NCBI GenBank assembly: GCA_002697475.1
Contig: NZVW01000088.1
Span: forward strand, 1-26,478
DNA length: 26,478 bases
Direction of reading: 5' to 3'
Source: Aquimarina sp.
Lineage (GTDB): Bacteria; Bacteroidota; Bacteroidia; Flavobacteriales; Flavobacteriaceae
Shown piece by piece: positions 7,000-16,806 of this stretch (its first letter is position 1; each line of letters begins with the position of its first letter). The notes beneath the pieces were generated by a model. It was not told the DNA's origin. It saw only the letters and a program-made list of their open reading frames with translations, and did not search any database. Made by a program: the position numbers and the translations under genes.

Positions 7000-7528
7000 A
7001 ATAATAATTATAGATTTAGAAGCAACCTGCTGGGATGGGACCATCCCAGCAGGTCAAATTAACGAAATTATAGAAATCTGAATCTGCATATTAGATCCGA
7101 TGACCGGAGATATTGCAAAAAATCAGGGGATATTAGTAAGACCTCAAAAATCAGAAGTAAGTTCATTTTGTACTTCCTTGACTACAATAACACAAAAAAT
7201 GTTGGATGAAAATGGAGTTTCATTTGAGCAAGCCTGCACAATTATTAGAAATAATTACCAAGGGTACCATTATACATGGGCAAGTTATGGACAATATGAC
7301 CTAAATATGATGAAAAAGGAATGTAAAGCAAAAAGTGTTTCGTATCCTTTATCTGCTGATCATATAAACGTTAAAGAGTTATTTATAAAGCAAGCCAAAC
7401 TTAAAAAAAGTGTAGGAATGAAGCAGGCTCTTGACATTTTGAGCATACCTCTCGAAGGAACTCATCATAGAGGTATAGATGACGCAAAAAATATTACAAA
7501 AATCTTAAATTGGTGCCTTAATATATAA
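6992..7528 (+). pseudogene. DEDDh 3'-5' exonuclease broken by an in-frame TGA
   Basis: The reading frame starts at 6992, overlapping the TPR stop, and continues to 7528, except for a TGA at 7079-7081 (codon 30). It contains all three exonuclease motifs: IIIDLEAT (Asp8, Glu10), ASYGQYDLNMM in the middle, and HHRGIDDAKN near the end with the catalytic His and Asp. This resembles the ERI1/KapD-like branch of the RNase T/DnaQ family, which trims RNA or DNA 3' ends. The TGA falls where the family has Gly in EIIEIG, so one G-to-T change (GGA to TGA) explains it, and no frameshift is present. An internal ATG at 7100 leaves 142 aa without the first catalytic acids. Options are a recent nonsense mutation, readthrough, or a sequencing error. 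Confidence 0.85.
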
Positions 7529-7549
7529 CCGCAGTATATTGTCATTGGT

Positions 7550-10453
7550 ATGCGATTTAAGGATTTTCATTACGATATTGTTGTCAATCGTAGAATATTT
7601 TACTTTATTTTTTATAAAAATTATATATTAGAGTTTATTTTGGCCTTGAATTATTTAAAACGTATACTTTCCTGCATATCATTTATCATTCTCCACTCGC
7701 ACATTATCGGGCAGGAGATACCTCCTATTGAAGATTTTATACCAGAAAGTTACCAGGTTGAGTCTCAAAACTGGTCAATATCACAAGCCGACAATAAATA
7801 CATTTATGTAGGCAACAATAAAGGTTTGCTGGAATTTAATGGTAAAGAGTGGATAGTCTATCCTACCCCCAATGAAACCGTAATTAGATCTGTAAAGGTA
7901 GTAGAAGATAAAGTCTATACTGGCTTTTATATGAATTTTGGGTATTGGCAAAAAAATAATTTCGGCCATCTGATTTATACTTCAATCAGTGACAGTATTA
8001 AAGACAAGCTTATTGACGACGAACAAATTTGGCATATTATACATCAGGATGATAGAATACTTTTTCAATCTTTAAACAGAATCTATATCTATAATACGAA
8101 AACAGAAGAGATCAGTATTATTGATTCTGAATTCGGTATTCAGGGAATGTTTAAGGTAGATGATTCCATTTATTATCAGAGTAATAAACAGGGGTTATTC
8201 AGAATAGAAAATGGTAAACCTATTCTCCTAGATGACTTGCAGCTTTTTAAAAATGATATCGTTGTTGAAATAGCAACTACAGACAACGGGTTACTTTTAA
8301 TTACCAGAAATAATGGTTTCTATGAATTAATTAATGGAAACATAGAGAAGATTACATTAGCTTCAGCAGATAAACTCCAAAACGTATCCATATTCAGTGC
8401 TTTAAAACTAAAAAATGGTAATTATATTTTAGGTACTATTTCTAATGGACTAATCTACTTATCCTCTAATGGAGAAATAGTATATGACCTGGATCAAAAT
8501 AAAGGATTAAGTAACAATACCATACTAAGTGTTTATGAAGATGTAGATAATAACATATGGCTGGGACTAGATAATGGTATTAACTGTATTAATATTACAT
8601 CTCCAATTACTATATATCCTGATTACAAAGGTGATATAGGAACTGTATATACCTCTGCGGTACACAATGATTATCTCTATATAGGATCTAATCAAGGTGT
8701 TTTTTATAAAAAACTAAACCAAGATGAACCTTTTAAATTTATAGAAGAGACTAATGGACAGGTGTGGGAGTTATTTATATATGATAACACATTATTCTGT
8801 GGACATAACTCTGGCACATTTATCATCGATAAAAATAAGACAAACTTAATCTCTGAAGTTTCAGGAGGATGGAATTTTAAACCATTTAAAAATAATCCTG
8901 ACTTATTACTACAAGGTACTTATACCGGGCTTGTAGTCTTAGAAAAAAACAAAGATCAATGGCAGTTAAGAAATAAGCTGAAGGGCTTTGACCTGTCCTG
9001 TAGATATATGGAGTTTTATGATAATACATTGTGGGTTAATCATGAGTATCGCGGAGTGTATAAATTAAAACTTAATAAAGCTTTAACAGAGGTTACTTTC
9101 AGTACATTAGATTCAGTAGGTAGAGGTAAAAATTCTAACATCATAAAATATGATAATGAACTTTTGTATGTACACGAAAATGAGACATATATTTTTGACA
9201 ATCAGGATAAAAAATTTACCACGGATCTAAATAAAAGTCGTTTCAGTAAAATAAAAAACGACTTAAAAGGAAAAATTATTAAAGACAATCACGGAAGTTT
9301 ATGGGTTTTTGCGCAAGACTATTTAGGTCAGATTATTGAAAGTCAATTCTCAGACGATCTAAAAATTAATAAAATACCCATTCCCCGTTCTTCCCGAAAA
9401 GAGTTTTATGGGTTTGAGAATATTAATCATATAGAAGAAGAAAAGTATCTTCTGGGTACTATTTCTGGTTATATAAACTTAGATGTTAAAGATGTAAAGT
9501 ATGATGAAGAAAAAATAATATTAGAACGGGTTCAGGTAAGAGACAAAGACGCAGAGTTTCAAACCATTTCATTATTAGAAGAAAATCTAAATCTTCAACC
9601 CAACTTAAATACAATTTCCTTCGCGTTCACCATTCCTCAATATGATAAATATATTGTACCAGAGTTTCAATATACCCTGGAAGGTTTTTATAAAGACTGG
9701 AGTAAATGGTCATCGGAATCCAACGTTGTTTTCGAAAATTTACCTCCGGGAGAATATACTTTTAAAGTAAGGGCTAAAACCGGTGATGTCATTAATTCGA
9801 ATGGCCTATCCTATTCATTTACTATAGATCGTCCATGGTATGCCTCAACTAGCATAATTATAGGTTATATAATTCTTTTAGTAATTATATTCCTTATTAT
9901 TAATAAAGCGTATAAAGAATACTATACTAAACAAAAACAAAAAATTGTTGACGAAAATAAAAAAAAGTTAGAATTGAAGCAGCTGGAGAGTGAAAGAGCT
10001 ATTATGAAATTGAATAATGAAAAACTTCGTCAGGATATTGAAAGTAAAAACAGGGAGCTAGCATCTTATACAATGAACATTATTAAGAAAAATGAACTTC
10101 TTAATACAATTAAAAAAGAACTTGAAAAAAGCGAAAAGCAACAAAAGGGATTAAAAGATGTTGAAAGGGTTATTGACAAAAACCTAAATAACAAAGATGA
10201 CTGGAAACATTTTGAAGAAGCCCTAAATAATCTTGATAAAGACTTCTTGAAAAAACTAAAAGCTCAGCATCCTGAACTTACCCCCAACGATTTAAGATTT
10301 TGCTCCTTTTTAAGACTAAATCTATCCTCAAAAGAGATTGCTCCTTTATTAAACATTTCGGTAAGAAGTGTTGAAATAAAAAGATATCGTTTAAGAAAAA
10401 AGTTAAATTTAGATCATTCTGATAATCTCGTTAACTACATCTTAGAAATATAG
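7550..10453 (+). CDS. SusR-like membrane regulator: propeller, Y_Y_Y, TM, LuxR-type HTH
   Basis: The product (up to 967 aa) has an N-terminal signal, a long periplasmic beta-propeller with repeats of the kind GYVYDLDQNKGLSNNTI followed by NNIWLGLDNGI, and a Y_Y_Y domain at about residues 692-763 (EGFYKDWSKWSS). One membrane helix lies at about 768-788, then a coiled coil, then a C-terminal LuxR-type helix-turn-helix at about 905-967 (LTPNDLRFCSF, then SSKEIAPLLNISVRSVE). There is no kinase or receiver domain. Such proteins sense an oligosaccharide in the periplasm and activate the adjacent sus genes. A TTG at 7646 gives a cleaner signal peptide (NYLKRILSCISFIIL) and may be the real start. It lies 21 bp after the exonuclease remnant but belongs functionally with the downstream glucan genes. 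Confidence 0.92.
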   Translation: MRFKDFHYDIVVNRRIFYFIFYKNYILEFILALNYLKRILSCISFIILHSHIIGQEIPPIEDFIPESYQVESQNWSISQADNKYIYVGNNKGLLEFNGKEWIVYPTPNETVIRSVKVVEDKVYTGFYMNFGYWQKNNFGHLIYTSISDSIKDKLIDDEQIWHIIHQDDRILFQSLNRIYIYNTKTEEISIIDSEFGIQGMFKVDDSIYYQSNKQGLFRIENGKPILLDDLQLFKNDIVVEIATTDNGLLLITRNNGFYELINGNIEKITLASADKLQNVSIFSALKLKNGNYILGTISNGLIYLSSNGEIVYDLDQNKGLSNNTILSVYEDVDNNIWLGLDNGINCINITSPITIYPDYKGDIGTVYTSAVHNDYLYIGSNQGVFYKKLNQDEPFKFIEETNGQVWELFIYDNTLFCGHNSGTFIIDKNKTNLISEVSGGWNFKPFKNNPDLLLQGTYTGLVVLEKNKDQWQLRNKLKGFDLSCRYMEFYDNTLWVNHEYRGVYKLKLNKALTEVTFSTLDSVGRGKNSNIIKYDNELLYVHENETYIFDNQDKKFTTDLNKSRFSKIKNDLKGKIIKDNHGSLWVFAQDYLGQIIESQFSDDLKINKIPIPRSSRKEFYGFENINHIEEEKYLLGTISGYINLDVKDVKYDEEKIILERVQVRDKDAEFQTISLLEENLNLQPNLNTISFAFTIPQYDKYIVPEFQYTLEGFYKDWSKWSSESNVVFENLPPGEYTFKVRAKTGDVINSNGLSYSFTIDRPWYASTSIIIGYIILLVIIFLIINKAYKEYYTKQKQKIVDENKKKLELKQLESERAIMKLNNEKLRQDIESKNRELASYTMNIIKKNELLNTIKKELEKSEKQQKGLKDVERVIDKNLNNKDDWKHFEEALNNLDKDFLKKLKAQHPELTPNDLRFCSFLRLNLSSKEIAPLLNISVRSVEIKRYRLRKKLNLDHSDNLVNYILEI

Positions 10454-10454
10454 C

Positions 10455-10687
10455 ACCTCAACAAATCTAGATTATACCTCAACATTACCTATACTACAAC
10501 GTTAGAGATTATGATTTTAAGGCCTTTAGACGGCTATAAAACCACTTTTAACATTCACCCCCTAAGCCCACATTACAAGGGAATTCAACAAAGTATATGG
10601 CTGTTATTTTACAAATTTCTACAACAGGTGTATGTTTTTTGTTGAGGTTCAATATTAAGAAATTGTTAATAGAACTGGCTAAGTTTG
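10455..10687 (+). promoter_or_regulatory. susC upstream region with candidate operator repeats and -7 box
   Basis: ACCTCAAC occurs at 10455-10462 and 10476-10483, 21 bp apart (two helical turns). It occurs inverted, as GTTGAGGT, at 10641-10648. TAAGTTTG at 10680-10687 is an exact match to the Bacteroidota -7 consensus, although no TTTG lies at the normal distance upstream. The inverted copy sits about 32 bp before this box, where an activator would touch RNA polymerase. These are plausible sites for the neighbouring regulator, inferred from position only. Confidence 0.4.
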
Positions 10688-10708
10688 AGAAAATCAAACA
10701 AAAAGCTA

Positions 10709-13700
10709 ATGAAAATTATTAATTTCTTAATTGCGGTGTTTATAGGAACATTCATCCAGGCACAAGAAATTCAGATAAGCGGAACGGTAACTGATGCTAC
10801 CGGTTTAGCATTACCTGGTGTAAACGTAATTGTTAAAGGTACCAATAATGGTTCTGTCACCGATTTTGACGGAAAATATATCGTTAACAATGTACAACCA
10901 GGAGCTACTCTTATCTTTTCTTATGTAGGATTTACAGCTCAGGAAGTTCCTATTGGAAACAGAAGAGAAATCAATGTACAACTTGAAGAAGATTTTCAAT
11001 CTTTAGAACAAGTCGTAGTTATTGGTTACGGAACTCAAACGAAAAAGGAAATCACAGGTGCTGTATCTGTGGTCGGTGCAGAAGATATTACAGACCTCAA
11101 TCCTGTTCGTGTAGAACAAGCTCTACAAGGTCAGGTAGCGGGTGTTAATGTTACTTCACAATCCGGTTCCCCTGGTAGTGCTTCTACAATTTCAATAAGA
11201 GGTATTTCAACTAACGGAGATAACCGTCCATTAATTTTAGTTGATGGTAACGTTATTGAAGATCTAAGTGTAATTAATCCTAATGATATTGAAAGCATTA
11301 ATATTCTAAAAGATGCCACTGCAGGTATTTATGGAGTTAGAGCAGCAAATGGGGTGATCCTAATTACAACTAAGTCTGGTATCAAAAATCAAGGAATTAA
11401 ATTCGAATTTAACTCCTACACAGGATTCCAGACCACTACTAGAGAAATTCCTTTACTAAATGCTACAGAATATGGGCTAATCTTAAACGAGGCCTTTGCA
11501 GCAGGTGGTGAACCATTACCTTTTCCTAACGTGTCAACCTTAGGAGAAGGAACAGACTGGCAGGATGAGGTATTTAGAGCTGCTCCCATATCAGATGTCA
11601 ACTTCGGTTTCAGAGGAGGAGCAGAACAATCTACATACTCAGGAAGCGTTGCATATCTTAAACAAGATGGAATTGTAGGTGGAAGTAAAGCAAGTTTTGG
11701 TAGATTTACCGGAAGACTTAATTACACTCAGGAGTTTGCAAAAAACTTTAAGTTCTCTACCTCGAACATTTATACAAAAACAAGTAGAAACACATTGCCT
11801 GAAAACGCTTTGGGTTCTGTTCTATTTAATGCCTTGAATATGGCCCCTACATTCACGGTACGTGATGAAAATGGAGACTTTACTTTAGCTGAAGGCTTAG
11901 GGAATGAGGTTATCAACCCAATAGCTCAAATTCAAAATACATATAATGATAATTGGGTAGATAAAATTGCTTCTACCTTTGGTTTGGAATATAACTTTTG
12001 GAATAATTTTAAGGCCGAAACGAGATTTCAGTTTAACTATGCGGAAGTAGAAGGTAAATTCTTCTCTCCTGAAGTATTTTATGGATCAGGAAAGGTGTTT
12101 AATGTAGATAGAAATAGCCTAACAGAGACTAAGAATATTTTCAGAGATTATACCTGGGATTCATTCCTGAATTATGAAAACACCTTTGGTGAAGATCATA
12201 ATTTTAAAGCCCTTATTGGTATGTCAGTACGTAAAGAATGGGGTGATTTTAGCAGTAATACTGGTTTTGAACTTCCTAGTAATTCCTATGATGATGCCAG
12301 TTTAGATCAGGCAACTGAATTAAGAAACGATCTAGAGGGACTGCCTACCACATTTGATGCCAGATTATTATCCTATTTTACAAGAATACAATATGATTAT
12401 AAAGGGAAATATTTGTTATCAGCAAGTGTAAGACGAGATGGATCGTCTAAGTTTGGACCTGAAAATAGATTTGGATATTTCCCATCTGTATCTGCAGGAT
12501 GGATTCTTACTGACGAAGATTTTATTGGATCCGGCGACACCGTAAACTTCTTTAAATTAAGAGGTAGTTGGGGTATAATCGGTAACGATAGAATTAATAA
12601 CTATCAATTTGTTTCCTTATTAGATGGAGAAGCTGCTTATGTACTAAACGGTGTTCTGCTTAGAGGAGAAGAGGCTGTGGCCATAGGAGCGCTTTCTAAC
12701 CCAGAGATTCGTTGGGAAAAGCAAAACACACTTGATATAGGTTTTGATGCAAGAATGATCAATAATAAAGTTGATATTACTTTTGATTATTTTAAAAGAA
12801 AAACAGAAGACTTACTACTAATTGCTCAAGTATCAGGAGTACTGGGAGTAGGAGCTCCGGGTTCTTCACCTCCTACCGTTAATGCTGGTGTAGTAGAAAA
12901 CAAAGGTTTTGAATTTAGGATTGCATATAACGACAGGTTATCAGAAAACTTTTCATTTAACATAAGTTATAATCTGACAGCGTTACAAAATGAAGTCCTT
13001 TTTGTGGATAACGATAACGGTTTCATTCCAGGTGGTGCTTTTGGAATTGGACAAGACCCTCCTGCCAGAATGGAAGCTGGTAAACCAATAGGATACTTTT
13101 ATGGACTACAGACTGACGGTATTTTTCAAAATCAAGCAGAAGTTGATGCTCACGCTACGCAACCCAATGCTGCACCTGGAGATATAAGATATGTAGACAT
13201 TGATGGTAACGGTGTAATCGATTCAAACGACAGAACGGATATAGGAAACCCTATTCCAGATGCTACTATGGGTCTGAACATCGGTTTTAACTATAAGAAT
13301 TTTGACTTCACCAGTTATGCTTTTGCATCTATTGGCAACGATATAGTTAGAAACTACGAACGAAATCAAAACAGAGTTAATAGACGTATTGGCTTCTTAG
13401 ACAGATGGACAGGTCTAGGATCAACTAATGAATTTCCAAGAGTGACTACAGCTGCTAATTCTAATAATCTTTTCTCAGATTTTTATGTAGAGGATGGATC
13501 ATTCTTAAGAATTCAAAACGTACAACTTGGTTATACATTACCAGACTCTTTTGTTGAATCTATAGGCGTTGACAAACTAAGATTCTATTTTTCTGTGAAT
13601 AATTTATACACCTTTACAGAATACAGTGGTTATGATCCGTCTGCATCATCAGGAGCTCCTATCGGAGGAGGTATTGATCAGGGATTCTATCCTGTGCCTA

Positions 13701-13735
13701 GAACTTATCTAGCTGGTGTTAATCTTAAATTTTAA
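10709..13735 (+). CDS. susC: SusC-like TonB-dependent outer-membrane transporter
   Basis: This protein of about 1008 aa forms an outer-membrane barrel that imports oligosaccharides with energy from TonB. The ATG at 10709 gives a good signal peptide (MKIINFLIAVFIGTFIQAQ). A TTG 24 nt earlier is in frame but overlaps the likely -7 box. A carboxypeptidase-regulatory-like domain follows (ISGTVTDATGLALPGVNV to about residue 105), then a TonB box-like EQVVVIGYGTQ, the plug domain (LQGQVAGVNV, ILVDGNVI, GVRAANGVILITTKSG), and a long beta-barrel ending in an aromatic-type terminus, GVNLKF. Length and order are typical of SusC. The SusD gene begins 11 bp downstream. The neighbouring GH16 and GH3 enzymes indicate beta-1,3-glucan (laminarin-type) substrates. 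Confidence 0.96.
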   Translation: MKIINFLIAVFIGTFIQAQEIQISGTVTDATGLALPGVNVIVKGTNNGSVTDFDGKYIVNNVQPGATLIFSYVGFTAQEVPIGNRREINVQLEEDFQSLEQVVVIGYGTQTKKEITGAVSVVGAEDITDLNPVRVEQALQGQVAGVNVTSQSGSPGSASTISIRGISTNGDNRPLILVDGNVIEDLSVINPNDIESINILKDATAGIYGVRAANGVILITTKSGIKNQGIKFEFNSYTGFQTTTREIPLLNATEYGLILNEAFAAGGEPLPFPNVSTLGEGTDWQDEVFRAAPISDVNFGFRGGAEQSTYSGSVAYLKQDGIVGGSKASFGRFTGRLNYTQEFAKNFKFSTSNIYTKTSRNTLPENALGSVLFNALNMAPTFTVRDENGDFTLAEGLGNEVINPIAQIQNTYNDNWVDKIASTFGLEYNFWNNFKAETRFQFNYAEVEGKFFSPEVFYGSGKVFNVDRNSLTETKNIFRDYTWDSFLNYENTFGEDHNFKALIGMSVRKEWGDFSSNTGFELPSNSYDDASLDQATELRNDLEGLPTTFDARLLSYFTRIQYDYKGKYLLSASVRRDGSSKFGPENRFGYFPSVSAGWILTDEDFIGSGDTVNFFKLRGSWGIIGNDRINNYQFVSLLDGEAAYVLNGVLLRGEEAVAIGALSNPEIRWEKQNTLDIGFDARMINNKVDITFDYFKRKTEDLLLIAQVSGVLGVGAPGSSPPTVNAGVVENKGFEFRIAYNDRLSENFSFNISYNLTALQNEVLFVDNDNGFIPGGAFGIGQDPPARMEAGKPIGYFYGLQTDGIFQNQAEVDAHATQPNAAPGDIRYVDIDGNGVIDSNDRTDIGNPIPDATMGLNIGFNYKNFDFTSYAFASIGNDIVRNYERNQNRVNRRIGFLDRWTGLGSTNEFPRVTTAANSNNLFSDFYVEDGSFLRIQNVQLGYTLPDSFVESIGVDKLRFYFSVNNLYTFTEYSGYDPSASSGAPIGGGIDQGFYPVPRTYLAGVNLKF

Positions 13736-13746
13736 AATTGAATAAG

Positions 13747-15207
13747 ATGAAAAACAATATAAAATTCGTTCTAGGGATTCTTGCATCATTGGTTTTCATT
13801 ACGTCTTGTAGTGATGATTTTATTGATGTGGAACCTCCTGTAGAGAATTCAGAGAACTTCTTCAACTCAGAAGAAGATTATCAAAAAGCCTTGATTGGTG
13901 CTTATGATCTATTACAATCAACCTATCTTAATGTAATGTTAGGAGAAATTGCATCTGACAATACATTAGCCGGTGGAGAAAGTGCGACAGACGTGCCTGG
14001 TATTCAGGAGATTGATGATATGGTTCATACCGATGTAAACGCTCAACTAAGAGATATTTGGAGATGGATGTACGCTGGTGTGAACAGAGCTAACTATATT
14101 ATGGAGTTTCAGGATAAAACTGATTTTCCTGGAAAAGAAGGTGTTATAGCTCAAACCAGATTCCTGAGAGCATACTACTATTTTGAATTAGTAAAATGGT
14201 TTGGAGATGTTCCTTTAGCTATAGATAGAAGAATTCTTTTTGGAGAAGAAACTTCTATTGATAGAGCTCCAAAAGAAGAAGTATATGCTGCAATTGAAGC
14301 AGATTTAATATATGCCGCTGACAATCTGCCTGCAGTTCAGGCAGAAGCAGGTAGGGTTACTCAGGGTGCTGCAAGAGCTCTGCTTGGCAAGGTATACTTG
14401 TACCAAGATAAGTTTACTGAAGCTGCAGAAGTCTTAGATTTAGTAGTTGCAGGGCCTTATGATCTTGTTACAGACTATAATAGTATTTTTGAACAAGAAG
14501 GCGAAAATAATATTGAATCTGTATTTGAAGTGCAATATACAGATGAAGAAGGTGCCGGATTCGAATGCCTGCAATGTAGTGAAGGTAATGTAGCTGTTGG
14601 GTTTAATGGAATAAGAAATTATTCCGGGCCACTTTTTGAATCAGGATTCAGTTTTAATGTACCTACTGAAGAAGCTTACAATGCCTTCGAAACTGGTGAT
14701 ATCCGTAGAGATGTAGCTATTCTTGATATTGAAGCCTTGGCTGCGCAAGAAGGTGCAACTTATGTAGAAGGTTTTGAACATACCGGATATTACAACAGAA
14801 AGTATATTGCCAGACAAGGTGACCTCAATACAGGTGATGCTAACCTAACTAATCCTAACAACTACAGAGCTATTCGCTTTGCAGACGTACTGCTAATGGC
14901 TGCTGAAGCACATAACAGAAAAACTTCTCCTAACGATGCTTTGGCTCAGACTTATCTAAACAGAGTAAGAAACAGAGCTCAATTAGCGGATGTAGCTGTA
15001 ACCGGCGCTGCTTTAACTGAAGCTATTTATCAGGAAAGACGCGTAGAATTAATGGGAGAAGGACATCGTTTCTTTGATTTAGTAAGAACAGGAAGAGCTG
15101 CACAAGCTATAGATGGGTTTACAACAAATAAGAATGAATTATTTCCTATTCCTCTTATAGAAATTGAATTAGCAGGTAATCGCTGGGATCAAAATGACGG
15201 ATATTAA
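13747..15207 (+). CDS. susD: SusD/RagB-like surface glycan-binding lipoprotein
   Basis: SusD proteins form the lid over SusC and bind the incoming oligosaccharide at the cell surface. The ATG at 13747 is preferred over an in-frame TTG at 13738, giving 486 aa and a lipoprotein signal ending FITSCSDDF. Acidic residues right after the Cys fit surface export in Bacteroidota. Typical SusD marks are the N-terminal NFFNSEEDYQKALIGAYDLL, the TPR-like helical region with RFLRAYYYFELVKWFGDVPL, and the C-terminal block YQERRVELMGEGHRFFDLVR. It follows susC by 11 bp and precedes the binding lipoprotein by 6 bp, so it is in the same operon. Confidence 0.96.
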   Translation: MKNNIKFVLGILASLVFITSCSDDFIDVEPPVENSENFFNSEEDYQKALIGAYDLLQSTYLNVMLGEIASDNTLAGGESATDVPGIQEIDDMVHTDVNAQLRDIWRWMYAGVNRANYIMEFQDKTDFPGKEGVIAQTRFLRAYYYFELVKWFGDVPLAIDRRILFGEETSIDRAPKEEVYAAIEADLIYAADNLPAVQAEAGRVTQGAARALLGKVYLYQDKFTEAAEVLDLVVAGPYDLVTDYNSIFEQEGENNIESVFEVQYTDEEGAGFECLQCSEGNVAVGFNGIRNYSGPLFESGFSFNVPTEEAYNAFETGDIRRDVAILDIEALAAQEGATYVEGFEHTGYYNRKYIARQGDLNTGDANLTNPNNYRAIRFADVLLMAAEAHNRKTSPNDALAQTYLNRVRNRAQLADVAVTGAALTEAIYQERRVELMGEGHRFFDLVRTGRAAQAIDGFTTNKNELFPIPLIEIELAGNRWDQNDGY

Positions 15208-15213
15208 AAAACT

Positions 15214-16767
15214 ATGAAGATGAAAAATTTAAAATATTTTATTAGTTTATTTGTATCGTTATCGATACTGATAAGCTGTAACGAAGACGATAGCTTTGAC
15301 TATCTGGACAATGTTGCCGCTCCTAGTAATATTTCTGCTTTAGTTAGCATTACTCAGGACAACACAGGGCTTGTAACTATTATTCCTAACGGTGAAGGCG
15401 CTGTGTCTTTTGATATTGATTTTGGTGATGGAACAGAAGAGCAAACTTCTGTACAACCAGGAGAAGAAGTTCAACATACCTACACTGAAGGAAACTATGA
15501 ATTAAAAATTACAGGTTCCAGTGTTACTGGAAAAACTACTGTAGCTACTCAGCCTTTGGTAGTATCTTTTAATCCTCCTCAAAATCTTGAAGTAATTATC
15601 GAAAATGATGCTGCAGTATCCAAACAGGTAAATGTTACTGCAACTGCAGAATTTGCGGTATCTTTTGATGTTTATTTTGGTGAAGATGCTAATGCTACTC
15701 CTGTATCAGGAAACATTGGCGAAACCGTTTCTTATATCTATCAAAATGCTGGAACTTATACAATAAGAGTAGTGGCTAAAGGTGGTGCCATAGAAACAAC
15801 TGAGTATACAGAAGAATTTACAGTTACTGAAATTTTACAACCTATAGTTTCTGCTCCTAGACCCCCATCTAGAGCAGATGAAGATGTGATTTCAATATTC
15901 AGTGCTGCTTATACTGATGTGGCAGGAACTGACTACTTCCCGGATTGGGGTCAAGGTGGTCAGGGCAGTAGCTGGAGCTCTTTTGATCTTAATGGCGATG
16001 CAATGTTACAATACATAAATTTAAGTTATCAGGGAATTCAGTTCGGTTCTGCTGTTGATGTAACAGCAATGGAATTTATACATTTAGATGTATGGACTGC
16101 AGGTGGAATTTCGACAATTGAAACGTCTTTAATTAGCGTATCTAATGGAGAACAACCAGTAGTAAGTAATCTGACAGCAGGAGAATGGACAAGTATTGAC
16201 ATTCCAATTTCAGCATATACTGATCAGGGATTAACAGTGGCTGATATACACCAATTAAAATTTGTTGGAGATCCATGGGCAGCTGGAACTGTTTTTATAG
16301 ATAATATTTATTTTTATAAAGGAGACATATTATTTGATGACGGTTTATTGACTAATGGTGATTTTGAAAATGGTAGCGACTCCTGGATCGTAGGAGTGGA
16401 TGATAGTACCTCTGCACCAGTAGTAACTGAAGGTGGTAATACATATTACTCAGTAAATGTTACTACAGCAGGCAATGCCTTTGATGTTAATGTTAGCCAA
16501 AAGCTTGAAATTATTCAAGGCAATACATATACTTTAACTTTTGATGCATGGTCTGACACAAATAGATCTATACTTGCAGGAATAGGACTTAGTGCAGCTC
16601 CTTTTTCAAGCAGTACGGAAACCGTAAATATTACTACAACAAGAACCACTTATACACTTACTTTAACAGCCAGTGATTTTGGGGCTCCTGATGCAAGAGT
16701 AATTTTTGATTTAGGTGCAGATGTAGGTCTTGTTAATTTGGATAACGTTTCCTTATCTATTAATTAG
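15214..16767 (+). CDS. Surface glycan-binding lipoprotein (PKD plus CBM-like domains)
   Basis: This 517-aa lipoprotein (ISLFVSLSILISCNEDD) occupies the position of SusE/F-type binding proteins in a polysaccharide locus. It has two PKD-like beta-sandwiches at about 35-115 and 118-200, with FDIDFGDGTEE being typical. A beta-sandwich at about 225-370 (LDVWTAG, then EWTSIDIPISAYT) resembles one in the secreted GH16 downstream. A C-terminal CBM4/9-like module at about 378-517 begins LLTNGDFENGSDSW and ends with VNLDNVSLSIN. CBM4-type modules often bind beta-1,3-glucans. No catalytic signature is present, so its role is probably to hold glucan chains at the surface. It begins 6 bp after susD. The exact ligand is inferred from its neighbours. 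Confidence 0.9.
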   Translation: MKMKNLKYFISLFVSLSILISCNEDDSFDYLDNVAAPSNISALVSITQDNTGLVTIIPNGEGAVSFDIDFGDGTEEQTSVQPGEEVQHTYTEGNYELKITGSSVTGKTTVATQPLVVSFNPPQNLEVIIENDAAVSKQVNVTATAEFAVSFDVYFGEDANATPVSGNIGETVSYIYQNAGTYTIRVVAKGGAIETTEYTEEFTVTEILQPIVSAPRPPSRADEDVISIFSAAYTDVAGTDYFPDWGQGGQGSSWSSFDLNGDAMLQYINLSYQGIQFGSAVDVTAMEFIHLDVWTAGGISTIETSLISVSNGEQPVVSNLTAGEWTSIDIPISAYTDQGLTVADIHQLKFVGDPWAAGTVFIDNIYFYKGDILFDDGLLTNGDFENGSDSWIVGVDDSTSAPVVTEGGNTYYSVNVTTAGNAFDVNVSQKLEIIQGNTYTLTFDAWSDTNRSILAGIGLSAAPFSSSTETVNITTTRTTYTLTLTASDFGAPDARVIFDLGADVGLVNLDNVSLSIN

Positions 16768-16806
16768 ATACAAAACGGTAATGTTTTCATTTTTAAAATA
16801 ATCAAT

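Noticed and set aside
7079..7081. TGA in the exonuclease read as selenocysteine or programmed recoding
   Set aside because: The family has Gly here, no selenocysteine-insertion hairpin is evident right after the TGA, and a single G-to-T mutation is the simpler explanation.
10685..10708. TTG at 10685 as the susC start
   Set aside because: It falls within the exact -7 box TAAGTTTG, and the ATG at 10709 gives a standard signal peptide without the extra basic residues.
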